Below, piece by piece: positions 39,827 to 48,394 of a stretch of 64,000 bases of DNA. The number at the start of each line of letters is the position of its first letter. The stretch's first letter is position 1. The stretch comes from Pseudoflavonifractor gallinarum (GTDB taxonomy: Bacteria; Bacillota; Clostridia; Oscillospirales; Oscillospiraceae). The stretch is taken from NCBI RefSeq assembly GCF_014982855.1, contig NZ_JADCKF010000004.1, positions 62,001 to 126,000 on the forward strand, in the 5' to 3' direction. The notes under the pieces are model-generated. The model ran no database searches and was not told where the DNA came from. It saw only the letters and a program-made list of their open reading frames with translations. The position numbers and the translations under genes are program-made.

Positions 39827-41044
39827 TTATCCAAGCTCCATCCCGCCCAGCTGCGGTTCCTGTTTCTGTTGCCCAATGGTTTGAATGGACTGTCCATCCC
39901 GGCGCTCCAGCAGCCCGTACTCCGTTTGAATGTTATTGCGGGACGCCAGAAGCGCTTGCCCATAGGTGTGAAGATTGATATGAGGACGGATCATCTTGGC
40001 GGCCTTCTCCGGAAGAATGAAAGCCAGTTCCTCTGCCGCTGCATCTTCAGGGGATGCGATGCTCGGAGAAAGGATATACTCGTCAAGCTGTTCTGCCAGA
40101 TCCAGAGCATCTACAATATTCTGGCAATGTGTCGCTGTCATGAGTGCCTTGTAGGCAGGGAGAGCCGCGGCCGACATTTGGGCAAGTACATCTCCAAGCC
40201 GTTCGATGGTTTCAAAAGGTACTGCGTTGGTAATGTGTTCCGCCAATTGCGGGACTTTGCAGTCCAGGCAGGTACACTCAACGGCGCCCCAATCAACATA
40301 TCCCAGGCAGCGCACTGCCATCTCCAATGCGTTATCTTCGGCAGGAAGCTTCAAATCCACCACATCGGTTCCGGCAAAGGGGAGATTATCATGGTGTGCA
40401 GTCAACCGCAGGTGGATTGTATAGGCCGGCTCGACAGGCTGATTCAGCGTGATTTCCGGCGCCGATTTCAAGTCGGAGTGCTGTACTACATAGCCACCCA
40501 AGCCGGAGATTCCACTGGGAACATATACGCCGCATTCGCCCATGCGTGCCATTTTCCCGACCTTCTCAAAGTCCAGAAGCTCAAATGCCGCATCTGACAT
40601 TCCTTCCACTTCCGGAACAAAACCATTCTCTGCGTAAAATCGCCCTAACTGTCCATCTGATACAACCGATTCCACCACATGGCAGCAGTCCACACTTTCT
40701 GCCAGATCCCGAAGGCGTTTCAGTGTGATGGATTCTTGTTTCTGGAAATCCACCCGAACCAGTCCTTCGAAGGCGATGCGCTGAACCTCATTCAGCCTGG
40801 AGAGGCGTTCTGCCAGGTCATTCAGCTCCAGCAGGTTTGTTGCTGAACATACAAGACTGGAGCGCAGCACCTCAAAGTCACGGTAATCTGTGATCTCCAA
40901 ATACAAGGAATCTCCCTCTGGGAGCCGCACCTTATCCAGCGCGTCCAGCAGTTTCCATGGGCTGGCTGGAAGATCCAGCTTGGCGTAGGCCAATTTGCTG
41001 TAGTCGGCGGGGGTCAGGTAGACGCTAAAAATTTCATCACCCAA
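39827..41044 (-). CDS. ArdA-like anti-restriction protein (paralogue 2)
   Basis: The product is 405 residues. TTG start at 41044 inside the stop region of the upstream gene, with GGAGGTGA. The segments NLLELNDLAERLSRLNEVQRIAFEGLV, LKRLRDLAESVDCCHVVESV and, near the C-terminus, NIVDALDLAEQLDEY and HTYGQALLASRN repeat the ArdA plan. The N-terminal 60 residues and the central GVYVPSGISGLGGYVVQH are also similar to the other paralogues. It ends QLGGMELG. A role in shielding incoming DNA from restriction is inferred from family and context. Confidence 0.74.
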   Translation of the reverse strand: MGDEIFSVYLTPADYSKLAYAKLDLPASPWKLLDALDKVRLPEGDSLYLEITDYRDFEVLRSSLVCSATNLLELNDLAERLSRLNEVQRIAFEGLVRVDFQKQESITLKRLRDLAESVDCCHVVESVVSDGQLGRFYAENGFVPEVEGMSDAAFELLDFEKVGKMARMGECGVYVPSGISGLGGYVVQHSDLKSAPEITLNQPVEPAYTIHLRLTAHHDNLPFAGTDVVDLKLPAEDNALEMAVRCLGYVDWGAVECTCLDCKVPQLAEHITNAVPFETIERLGDVLAQMSAAALPAYKALMTATHCQNIVDALDLAEQLDEYILSPSIASPEDAAAEELAFILPEKAAKMIRPHINLHTYGQALLASRNNIQTEYGLLERRDGQSIQTIGQQKQEPQLGGMELG

Positions 41045-42023
41045 GAGTCATTTCACCTCCATTTTGTTCCTGCTGCTCCTCATACCACTTAGGGTCTGCC
41101 CCCGGCACATCCCAACCGCACATACTGCCGGTGAGCATGGCTTGCTCCTGGGCCGGTGTAATGCCTCGCCGTTGATTGTTATAGTCGGCCAGCCAGCGGT
41201 TCTGCGCTCGATCCTTTGTACTCCAGTCGCTGGGATAGTAGCCGCTCTCGCCACGCTTGATGCAAATAAGCGTCCCTTCACCGGGGAGAACTGACCAGCA
41301 CAGGTCAGGCAGGCGGGTGAGGGAGTCCGGCGAAAATCTTTCTTCTTCCGTCTGAATGCTCCAGTTGCTGGAGTTCCAAAGGCTCACATAGAGTTCTCCA
41401 TCGTTCAGTTTGATGGCTCGCTGCTCGAAGCCCTCGCCCCAGCCGTCCGATGCCTGACCGGAAATGTACTCAGCAAGGGCCTCCTTTTCCTCCGGAAGAA
41501 GTGTCCCATTCACCTTGCATTCGGCCACACCCCACAACTGACCGTCACGGCTTTCCACATCCAGCATCACGGACTGGACTTTCGTGTTTACGCCGTCCGG
41601 TTTGTCATACCAGTGCATCAGACCACGGTTTTTTTCTTCAGGCATCTGGTTTTCCAGCAGTGCTTCGTGAATACATGACTGATAGTCCCTCAATTCACGC
41701 CCATCCAGGTCGTTGCCATACTCCTCCAGATCTCCCCAGTCGTCGTAAGCATAGAGTTGGGCCGTGAGTGGCATATAAAACTTGATCGTCTGGGGCTCAG
41801 GAGGCAGGATTTGAAATTGGTCCTCACCAATGATCAAGGCAAGGCCTCTGCCGTTGTCCCATTTCACATGAAATTGCCCTACATCATCGATATATTTCAG
41901 AGTGCCCATGCTGCCGGGTGGAATAGGGTGAGGATCGTTGCCCATCTTCGTCAGCCGAACACGACTTCCTTTGGGATACTGCTCCCGCAGGAATTCCAGC
42001 CATTCTCTCGAGACCTCTCTCAT
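41037..42023 (-). CDS. DUF4314-domain protein
   Basis: The product is 328 residues. The N-terminal 65 residues (YPKGSRVRLTKMGNDPHPIPPGSMGTLKYIDDVGQFHVKWDNGRGLALIIGEDQF) are a DUF4314 domain, a small SH3-like beta barrel frequent in ICE proteins. The rest has LQLYAYDDWGDLEEYGNDLDGRELRDYQ-like and Trp-rich segments of unknown fold. The C-terminus is NGGEMTLG. It is coupled to the ArdA-like gene downstream by an eight-base overlap. Confidence 0.82.
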   Translation of the reverse strand: MREVSREWLEFLREQYPKGSRVRLTKMGNDPHPIPPGSMGTLKYIDDVGQFHVKWDNGRGLALIIGEDQFQILPPEPQTIKFYMPLTAQLYAYDDWGDLEEYGNDLDGRELRDYQSCIHEALLENQMPEEKNRGLMHWYDKPDGVNTKVQSVMLDVESRDGQLWGVAECKVNGTLLPEEKEALAEYISGQASDGWGEGFEQRAIKLNDGELYVSLWNSSNWSIQTEEERFSPDSLTRLPDLCWSVLPGEGTLICIKRGESGYYPSDWSTKDRAQNRWLADYNNQRRGITPAQEQAMLTGSMCGWDVPGADPKWYEEQQEQNGGEMTLG

Positions 42024-43069
42024 GATAGTCCTCCAATCGTTATGCCCTGATGGGGCGTATTTTGTTCCAGCTCCAATCGGAGCGTTTTCACTGCGGCGGC
42101 GATTTCTGGGTCGCGCTTGAAACTGTCCAGTTGCAAGTGATCCGTGAAGAAGTGCTGTTCTCCATTCAGCGACCGAACCAGATCCACTGTGGCGATACCG
42201 TCCTTGGTGACGCCCAGCCGTTTCTCTGGCCGGTCACTGTCCAGGTAGGTGCGGATGGCCTCCTCCAAGGTCAAGTCCCGGTAGATTTGCTCTCCGGGGA
42301 TGTTGCAGTCGGTCATCACGAACCATGCGTAGGTGTGGGGACGGTCGGGATCGGCGGCTTCTCGGAGCGCCTGTTTCCCAGCCTCTGTCAAGCCATAATT
42401 GCAGCCTCTCCGGGGGTTCTCCTCCCCAGCAAAGTCCAGCAGAATGTCGTCCACCGCCTTCCGCACTGCGGGATCGTCCGTCAGCGTTTCATAGCGGAAG
42501 CCTGTGGTGGCTTGATATGGAAGTTCCTCCCGAATGGTGTCCAAGTATTTCTGGGCATCTGTGAAGGTCTGTTCTTCACCACTGGCGTAGGTGATCCGAC
42601 CCACAGGCTTTGCCTGTTGGGCCATCCGTTGCTGGCGCAGGTCGTAGGAATAAAGGTACCCCTGATATTCCCCAGGGGAAGGGGTGCAGCGCAGGCAGTA
42701 GCGGTAGTGCTCCGTCTCCGCGATATAGCCGAAGCATCGGCCGTCCTCGGTGATCTTACCGCCGTGCTGATAGCAGTAGTTTCTCATCGAAGCCAGATTC
42801 GTAAGGGGACCATCCGACCGGAGCATATCCACAAACTTCTGAAGTTCGTCTTTGAATTCCCCCGTGTTGAACTGGTCGCCGTTGTGGGGCCACCATGTGT
42901 GGTAGAATTCTTTTCCGGAAGCTCCGAAGTCCATCCGTATATGGCCTACCGTTCCCAGCACCGCATCCTCGGCCTCGTCCATCTGGGAATAGAAAAGGCC
43001 CGCCTCCTCAATGGAAGCGGGCCGAAGCGCAAAGGGATATTCTATTGTCGTTTGTGTTTGCCACATCAT
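42020..43069 (-). CDS. Hypothetical large cargo protein
   Basis: The product is 349 residues with ribosome site GGAGGTGA. No signal peptide or membrane segment. Segments include HIRMDFGASGKEFYHTWWPHN near residue 43, RYCLRCTPSPGEYQGYLYSYD in the middle and YAWFVMTDCNIPGEQIYRDLTLEEAIRTYL in the C-terminal third, the last resembling domains of large polyvalent ICE proteins. It ends QGITIGGLS, without the Met tail. It overlaps the DUF4314 gene by four bases. Confidence 0.68.
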   Translation of the reverse strand: MMWQTQTTIEYPFALRPASIEEAGLFYSQMDEAEDAVLGTVGHIRMDFGASGKEFYHTWWPHNGDQFNTGEFKDELQKFVDMLRSDGPLTNLASMRNYCYQHGGKITEDGRCFGYIAETEHYRYCLRCTPSPGEYQGYLYSYDLRQQRMAQQAKPVGRITYASGEEQTFTDAQKYLDTIREELPYQATTGFRYETLTDDPAVRKAVDDILLDFAGEENPRRGCNYGLTEAGKQALREAADPDRPHTYAWFVMTDCNIPGEQIYRDLTLEEAIRTYLDSDRPEKRLGVTKDGIATVDLVRSLNGEQHFFTDHLQLDSFKRDPEIAAAVKTLRLELEQNTPHQGITIGGLS

Positions 43070-43139
43070 TTAGTTCACCTCCATTATTTTATGAACACAA
43101 TCAATACCACAACGACAGCGAAAAGTCTATCAGAAAAAC

Positions 43140-44330
43140 TTAGGTCATCTGAAAATTAAAGCCTTGATTCCGCTGGTATTGCTCCGCAGGGTTGTCCATC
43201 ATCAGTTCTTCCAGTGTGAGTACCCCATGATAGGAAACATATCCACTCTTTACGACCTGTCCTTCCTCCGCATTCATGCGCTCCAGTCCGTATCGGGCAT
43301 AATCGTAGTAATCACGCAGATTTTCGTCGTACTCAAACCTGCCGGATTTCTGAATCATGTAGCGGCCATATTCCTCCACATTCTGGACACCAGGGGCATA
43401 GTCAAACTGCTCCAGATTCTCTGCCAGCTGCCTGACTTGTGCGGCGGTTTCCGGCCGTGCGTATTCCACCACCGCGCCCAGTTTTTTTATTTCATCGGTA
43501 CTCAGTTGTTGAATCGCCTGGCACAGCTTGTTCAGCTCCTCCAGGCACTCTGACTCCATATCCAAAACACAGTCTACGGCATCCGGAAACTCGCTCCCCT
43601 GAAACGAGAGCCTCATATCCGCCGGATCAACGATCCCTGCCCGAACCAAGGAACGCTTGATATGGAGATCTGGCGCAGGCAGATACAACCAGGTTTTGGG
43701 AGCGTCCTTGCTCTGCTGTACCGTCAGGGTCAGCAGGGGAGGCTCATAGAAATACTGCGGAAAATGACGCCCATCATAGAGCTGCGAGAGTCGCATACCG
43801 TTGTCATAGACTACTCCGTATGGTGTGATGACTCCATTGCCCTCATCAATGAGGAGCAAGGCGGTTTCATAGCCGTCAAGGGCGTCCAGCTCCTCTTTGC
43901 TGGCGCAGCCGCCATTCAGCACCATGTAATGATCTCTGCCGACCTGCTCTAAATCAGAAAAATCTGTGATGACCGTGACCTGCTGGCAGGAAAATGTCAA
44001 GTTGATTAGGTCGGTCATGTCGGAATAGTCGTAGCTGACCGCCGCACCCTGGAACTGAGCGCCCTCCTGTGCATAACAGAAGCTGTCCAGCCGCTTGGCC
44101 AGATAGTCCAGCTCGTCGATATTTACAGGTTTTCCCTCCAGTCGCTTCAGGATGGGGTACTCACCAAGGATCTCGTCCATTTGGCAGTCCCTCGCCAGGG
44201 GATCTCCCATGTCCATCGCATTCAGCGCCTCCATGATTCCGTCATACTGGTTGTGCGGGATTGGGAGGGGAACGGTAAACTGTCCGTACTCGGGATGCTT
44301 CGGATTTGATAACACAGCATTCATTCTCAT
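43140..44330 (-). CDS. ArdA-like anti-restriction protein (paralogue 3)
   Basis: The product is 396 residues with ribosome site TTGGAGG. The clearest ArdA match of the three: VNIDELDYLAKRLDSFCYAQEGAQFQGAA and MTDLINLTFSCQQVTVI near residue 70-125, and in the C-terminal part VRQLAENLEQFDYAPGVQNVEEYGRYMIQKSG with ARYGLERMNAEEGQVVKSGYVSYHG. The protein is longer than classical ArdA (about 165 residues) and looks like ArdA segments around an extra central domain. It ends GFNFQMT. Confidence 0.78.
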   Translation of the reverse strand: MRMNAVLSNPKHPEYGQFTVPLPIPHNQYDGIMEALNAMDMGDPLARDCQMDEILGEYPILKRLEGKPVNIDELDYLAKRLDSFCYAQEGAQFQGAAVSYDYSDMTDLINLTFSCQQVTVITDFSDLEQVGRDHYMVLNGGCASKEELDALDGYETALLLIDEGNGVITPYGVVYDNGMRLSQLYDGRHFPQYFYEPPLLTLTVQQSKDAPKTWLYLPAPDLHIKRSLVRAGIVDPADMRLSFQGSEFPDAVDCVLDMESECLEELNKLCQAIQQLSTDEIKKLGAVVEYARPETAAQVRQLAENLEQFDYAPGVQNVEEYGRYMIQKSGRFEYDENLRDYYDYARYGLERMNAEEGQVVKSGYVSYHGVLTLEELMMDNPAEQYQRNQGFNFQMT

Positions 44331-44352
44331 CGTATTCCTCCAATGCCGAGCC

Positions 44353-45015
44353 CTACATCTCCATCTGAGGGCTATAATCCTGTCTGTGTTCCAATTGGGT
44401 GTCCAGGTCAGGGACAGAGAACTCGATTTTGATTCTGGCTTCTTGAATGGCTCTTATCTGTTTGTCATTCAAATTTGGGTCTTCTGCCAACAGATGATCC
44501 GTTGCACGATAAATCTCTGTCAACTCCTCATTGGAGAAGAGACTGGCTTTGGGGATCAGACCAGAGCGGACAGCGAAGTCCCGTTTGGCTCCTGCAAAAT
44601 CATCCTCATAATAGTGCCCATGGCTGACGCCGACCCTTTCATAATCCCAGATCCATGTAACGAACTCATAGCCCCGGCCGGTGCCTCGCTCTCTGCCCGC
44701 CAGCACAGCCCCGCCGAAATCCGCAAGCAGATGAAACTTATTGTCAAGACCACGAGCACGGAGCAGGGGGGTGTTTTCCATAGCCTCCACATATTCAAAT
44801 ACTCTGTCGGCTGCAATGGCGACCCTGTGATACAGCTCGTTGGCCTCTGGATTCTTGCTCCCGGACGGAAGCATAAATACTTCGTTCCCAGGAGAAACAG
44901 AAAGGACAGGCTGTCCATGGAGAAAAATCTCCAGCCGCCTGTCCTCTTTGCTAAGGGATTCAATTTGCTCCTTTCCGAGACACCGGGATAGTTCCTCAAA
45001 AAATTTACTCCCCAC
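44353..45015 (-). CDS. Hypothetical cargo protein, first gene of the minus block
   Basis: The product is 220 residues, GTG start with GGAGGTTT. The C-terminal half (HYYEDDFAGAKRDFAVRSGLIPKASLFSNEELTEIYRATDHLLAEDPNLNDKQIRAIQEARIKIEF) is a helical domain of a type found in large polyvalent ICE proteins. The N-terminus is unassigned. It ends DYSPQMEM. It is the promoter-proximal gene of the 40-kb minus-strand block and follows a leader terminator. Confidence 0.7.
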   Translation of the reverse strand: MGSKFFEELSRCLGKEQIESLSKEDRRLEIFLHGQPVLSVSPGNEVFMLPSGSKNPEANELYHRVAIAADRVFEYVEAMENTPLLRARGLDNKFHLLADFGGAVLAGRERGTGRGYEFVTWIWDYERVGVSHGHYYEDDFAGAKRDFAVRSGLIPKASLFSNEELTEIYRATDHLLAEDPNLNDKQIRAIQEARIKIEFSVPDLDTQLEHRQDYSPQMEM

Positions 45016-45050
45016 TGTAAACCTCCAATCTTGTTACTTCATTGAAAATA

Positions 45051-45081
45051 AAAAAAGCCCGTGCATTTTTTGCACGGGCTT
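45051..45081 (-). terminator. Leader terminator at the head of the ICE block
   Basis: AAGCCCGTGCA (45055-45065) pairs with TGCACGGGCTT (45071-45081), followed on the minus strand by TTTTTTTATT. An inverted repeat GAACAC/GTGTTC lies just before it. It precedes the first cargo gene by about 35 bases. Confidence 0.85.
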
Positions 45082-45129
45082 AGGAACACATCTTTTAACT
45101 GAGTGTTCGTCCTCATATTCTTCTTGGAT

Positions 45130-45172
45130 AAAACAATAACTCACACAGCATTGACTGTGTGAGTTATTGTTT

Positions 45173-45173
<1 letters not shown>
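45130..45173 (-). terminator. tRNA-Ala terminator
   Basis: A perfect 19-bp inverted repeat (45130-45148 with 45155-45173) ending in TTTT on the minus strand begins immediately at the CCA end of tRNA-Ala. It is also T-rich on the plus strand, so it may work both ways. Confidence 0.8.
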
Positions 45174-45248
<75 letters not shown>

Positions 45249-45345
45249 ATATAACCGGAAACCCTTGATTTTACTGAGTTTCCGGGGTTTTGATTAAATT
45301 GTCATTTCCTCGCGTTGAGGGGTCGTCACATGCGGTTGCTGGCGC

Positions 45346-45367
45346 TCCCAGCTGAGCTATACCCCCA
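45346..45367 (-). repeat. Duplicated 5' fragment of tRNA-Ala (possible att remnant)
   Basis: GGGGGTATAGCTCAGCTGGG followed by AG repeats the first 22 bases of the tRNA-Ala gene, then diverges. It is the part closest to the promoter at 45411-45439, so the original tRNA position may have been here. Between it and the intact tRNA lies an 8-bp inverted repeat CCGGAAAC/GTTTCCGG. Integration of the ICE into this tRNA is inference. Confidence 0.6.
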
Positions 45368-45410
45368 TATTCACTTGCCGCGCCGCCGGACCGGCGACTC
45401 AACGTAGGAT

Positions 45411-45439
45411 ATTATATCTGCTTCTTCTTCGTTTGTCAA
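45411..45439 (-). promoter_or_regulatory. Sigma-A promoter for tRNA-Ala
   Basis: On the minus strand, TTGACA (complement of 45434-45439), 17 bases, TATAAT (complement of 45411-45416): perfect consensus. It reads toward the tRNA fragment, the tRNA-Ala gene and then the ICE cargo block. Confidence 0.9.
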
Positions 45440-45510
45440 CTCTTTTTTCTCTTTTCCGAAAAACTTTTTTCCGGCTCCGCCCTCAGCGATGAGCGGAGCC
45501 GGAGAACTAT

Positions 45511-46911
45511 TTACTGAAACTCCAGCCGGCGGTATACCGTGACATACATGGTGAGAATACAGGCCAGGCCGCCCACCACGTTGGAGATGGGCTCCGCCAG
45601 GAAGACGCCGTTCACCCCCATGCCAAACCAAGCCGGCAGGATCACGGTCAGGGGCGCCACGATAAAGGCCTTGCGGAGCAGGGAGAAGAAGATGGCGTTT
45701 TTCGACCGCCCCAGCCCCACAAAAATGGACTGTCCGATCATCTGGAAGGACATGAACGCGAAGGTGGCATAGTAGATCCGAAAGGCCGGGACACCGGCGG
45801 CGATAAGGGCCGGGTCGTCGTTGAAGAGCCGGATCAGCAGCTCCGGGATGGCCAGTGTCACCAGCCAGATCACCACGGAATAGGCCATGGTCACCTGCAC
45901 GGAAAAGCGGATGCCCTCCCGCACTCTCCCGTACTCCCGGGCGCCGTAGTTGTAGCCCAGCACCGGCTGGCTGCCGTTGGTCAGCCCCGTGATGGGCATG
46001 GTGATGACCTCCCGGATGGAGTTGATGACCGTCATCACGCCCACGTAGAGATCGCCGCCGTACTGCTGGAGGGTGGCGTTGCACAGGACCTGCACCAGGC
46101 TGTTGGTCATGGACATCATAAAGCCGGATACCCCCAGGCTGAGGATCCGGGCCACCCGCTCGCCCTTGAGGCGGAAAGCGGACCAGCGCAGCCGGAGCAG
46201 CGTCTTTTTCCCGGTGAGGAAGAGCAGCACCCACACCGCCGAGCAGGTCTGGGAGAGCACGGTGGCCAGAGCGGCGCCCCGCACACCCATATGGAACACA
46301 AAGATGAAGATGGGGTCCAGCACGATGTTGACCAGTGCGCCCAGCGCCACGGTACCCATCCCGATCCGTCCAAAGCCCTGGGAGTTGATGAAGGGATTCA
46401 TCCCCAGGCCAATCATCACGCAGATGGTACCCAGCAGGTAGACGGTCAGATACTCCTCCGCGTAGGGAAAGGTCACGTCACTGGCCCCGAACAGGTAGAG
46501 GATGGGCTCCCGGAACAAAAGGCACAGGGCCGTGAGCACTGCGCCGAAGAGCAGCAACAGCGCAAAGGAGTTGCCCAAAATAGCCTCCGCCTCCTCATCC
46601 TCCCCCTTCCCCCGGTGGATGGCGCACAGGGGCGCGCCCCCCATGCCGCAGAGGTTGGCAAAGCCGATCAGGATCGAGATAATGGGCAGGCACAGACCCA
46701 GGCCGGTCAGGGCAAGCCGCCCCTCCCCCGGGATCCGCCCGATGTACATGCGGTCTACAATATTATATAGGATGTTGATGAGCTGGGCCGCCGTCATGGG
46801 CAGGGCCAGACTCAGGATGTTGCGGGGGATGCTCCCCTTGGAAAAATCATTTTTGGACTGCTGCGTTTGAATCTCCTCCACTTCTGGAGGTTTGCCACTT
46901 GAAAAAGCCAA
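45511..46911 (-). CDS. MATE family multidrug/Na+ exporter
   Basis: The product is 466 residues with twelve hydrophobic segments. An N-terminal SIPRNILSLALPMTAAQLINILYNIVDRMYIGRIPGEG motif, followed by FANLCGMGGAPLCAI and later ALLQ.., is characteristic of MATE transporters, with an internal duplication (second half from about residue 255, GVSGFMMSMTNSLVQV). It exports drugs or metabolites using an ion gradient; the substrate cannot be told. It is the first core gene after the tRNA. Confidence 0.92.
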   Translation of the reverse strand: MAFSSGKPPEVEEIQTQQSKNDFSKGSIPRNILSLALPMTAAQLINILYNIVDRMYIGRIPGEGRLALTGLGLCLPIISILIGFANLCGMGGAPLCAIHRGKGEDEEAEAILGNSFALLLLFGAVLTALCLLFREPILYLFGASDVTFPYAEEYLTVYLLGTICVMIGLGMNPFINSQGFGRIGMGTVALGALVNIVLDPIFIFVFHMGVRGAALATVLSQTCSAVWVLLFLTGKKTLLRLRWSAFRLKGERVARILSLGVSGFMMSMTNSLVQVLCNATLQQYGGDLYVGVMTVINSIREVITMPITGLTNGSQPVLGYNYGAREYGRVREGIRFSVQVTMAYSVVIWLVTLAIPELLIRLFNDDPALIAAGVPAFRIYYATFAFMSFQMIGQSIFVGLGRSKNAIFFSLLRKAFIVAPLTVILPAWFGMGVNGVFLAEPISNVVGGLACILTMYVTVYRRLEFQ

Positions 46912-47080
46912 ACCATCGTATTATAGTGTCTACGGAACCCATCGCACCTCGGTCCGCGGACATGACACTTTGTTATTATAGTACGTTCTGCCCCGCTCCG
47001 CAAGAAAGAGGTTGCGTAGGAAACTATTTTTCGGTTTCCCCCATCTGATATTCCGTCTGTTGGAAAGGCAGGTCTTTTTT

Positions 47081-48259
47081 ATGTCCGAACTTCTCTCCCG
47101 TGCGCAGGAACTCTCCCCCACGCTCAAAGCCATCAAGGACGACATTCACCGCCATCCGGAGCTCTCCTTTGAAGAGCGGCGCACCACCGGTATCATCCGG
47201 GAGCGCCTTACCCAGCTGGGGATCGAGCTGATCGATCTGGGTATGGAGACCGGCGCGGTCGGCCTCCTCCGGGGCGGCCAGAGCGGCCCCACCGTGGCTC
47301 TCCGGGCTGACATCGACGCCATTGAGCAGCAGGAGCCCGCCGACAACGGCGTGGTCTCCGAGTGCCCCGGCGTCATGCACGCCTGCGGTCACGACTTCCA
47401 CACCACTTGTCTGCTGGGCGCCGCCCAGCTCCTGGCCGAACGGCGGGAAGAGCTGTGCGGCAATGTGGTCTTCCTCTTCCAGCCCGCGGAGGAGATCACC
47501 CAGGGCGCCGCGGCCATGATCCGTCACGGCCTGTGGGACAAGCTGCCCCAACGCCCCGAGCGGCTTTTCGGCCTGCACACCCGCCCCGAGATCCCCTGCG
47601 GCCAGGTGGGCGTGATCCCCGGGGCCGTCATGTCCGGCAAGTCCCATTTCGTCATCACCCTCACCGGCGTGACCGGCCACTGCGGCTCTCCCCACAAGTG
47701 TGTGGACGTCATCGTGGCCGGGGCCGCCATCGTCAACGGCATCCAGACTATCGTCAGCCGCAACACCGACCCCCAGGAGCCCCTGGTGTGCGCGGTCTTC
47801 TCCATCAACGCGGGCACGCCGGAGAACTTCGTGCCTGAGACTCTGACCATGACCGGCGACGTGCGCGCCCACTCCGACGCCGTGATCGAGCAGACCCAGA
47901 ACCGCCTCAAGGCCCTGGCCGAGGGGATCGCGGCCTCCTATCAGTGCAAGTGTGAGGTGCGCTTCATCCCCGAGGTCCCGGTGACCGACAACAAACCCGA
48001 GATGACCGCCCTGGCCCGCCGGGCCGCCTGCGCCATCCTGGGTGCGGAGAACATCGTCCAGCCCCGGGGCGATATGGGCTCGGAGGACTTCGCCGTCTTC
48101 GGACAGGATGTCCCCGCCTTCTTCTACTGGCTGGGCACCGGCTTCCCCGGACAGCACAATCCCTGCTGGCACAACGAGCATTTCCGGACGGATGACGATG
48201 CCCTCCCCCTGGGCGCGGCTCTGCTGGCCCAGTCCGCCCTGGAGGGGCTAAAGGGCTGA
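47081..48259 (+). CDS. M20 family amidohydrolase/peptidase
   Basis: The product is 392 residues from the ATG at 47081 (MSELLSRAQELS); upstream frame start 47012 has no site. DIHRHPELSF near residue 20, MHACGHD (99-105), FQPAEE (about 135-140) and GLHTRPEIPCG are the M20D metal and catalytic motifs. The C-terminal His in WHNEHF is present. Family members cleave N-acyl amino acids or related amides with two metal ions. It is transcribed away from the MATE gene and followed by a single-gene unit. Confidence 0.9.
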   Translation: MSELLSRAQELSPTLKAIKDDIHRHPELSFEERRTTGIIRERLTQLGIELIDLGMETGAVGLLRGGQSGPTVALRADIDAIEQQEPADNGVVSECPGVMHACGHDFHTTCLLGAAQLLAERREELCGNVVFLFQPAEEITQGAAAMIRHGLWDKLPQRPERLFGLHTRPEIPCGQVGVIPGAVMSGKSHFVITLTGVTGHCGSPHKCVDVIVAGAAIVNGIQTIVSRNTDPQEPLVCAVFSINAGTPENFVPETLTMTGDVRAHSDAVIEQTQNRLKALAEGIAASYQCKCEVRFIPEVPVTDNKPEMTALARRAACAILGAENIVQPRGDMGSEDFAVFGQDVPAFFYWLGTGFPGQHNPCWHNEHFRTDDDALPLGAALLAQSALEGLKG

Positions 48260-48327
48260 CCGCACCGCCCCACTTCCCTGGGATTCTTACAAAAGAGTGA
48301 CAAATTCTCTCAAAGTGCCGACACTTC

Positions 48328-48356
48328 TTGCTTTTTTCGTTCCGTTTCGCTATGAT
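48328..48356 (+). promoter_or_regulatory. Sigma-A promoter of DUF4230 gene
   Basis: TTGCTT (48328-48333), 17 bases, TATGAT (48351-48356), about 40 bases before the start codon. Confidence 0.7.
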
Positions 48357-48394
48357 GGTATCCGTTATCATGACAGAGGAAAGGAGAAATGCAT

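Noticed and set aside
1-45100. ICE recombinase (integrase) gene
   Set aside because: No tyrosine or serine recombinase motif is visible in any frame; it is presumably beyond the left edge.
45371-46234. 287-codon minus-strand frame inside the MATE gene
   Set aside because: Pro/Arg/Gly-rich out-of-frame translation of a GC-rich gene; the MATE frame has full motifs.
47024-48181. 385-codon frame opposite the M20 hydrolase
   Set aside because: Antisense shadow with no recognisable fold; the M20 catalytic motifs fix the plus strand.
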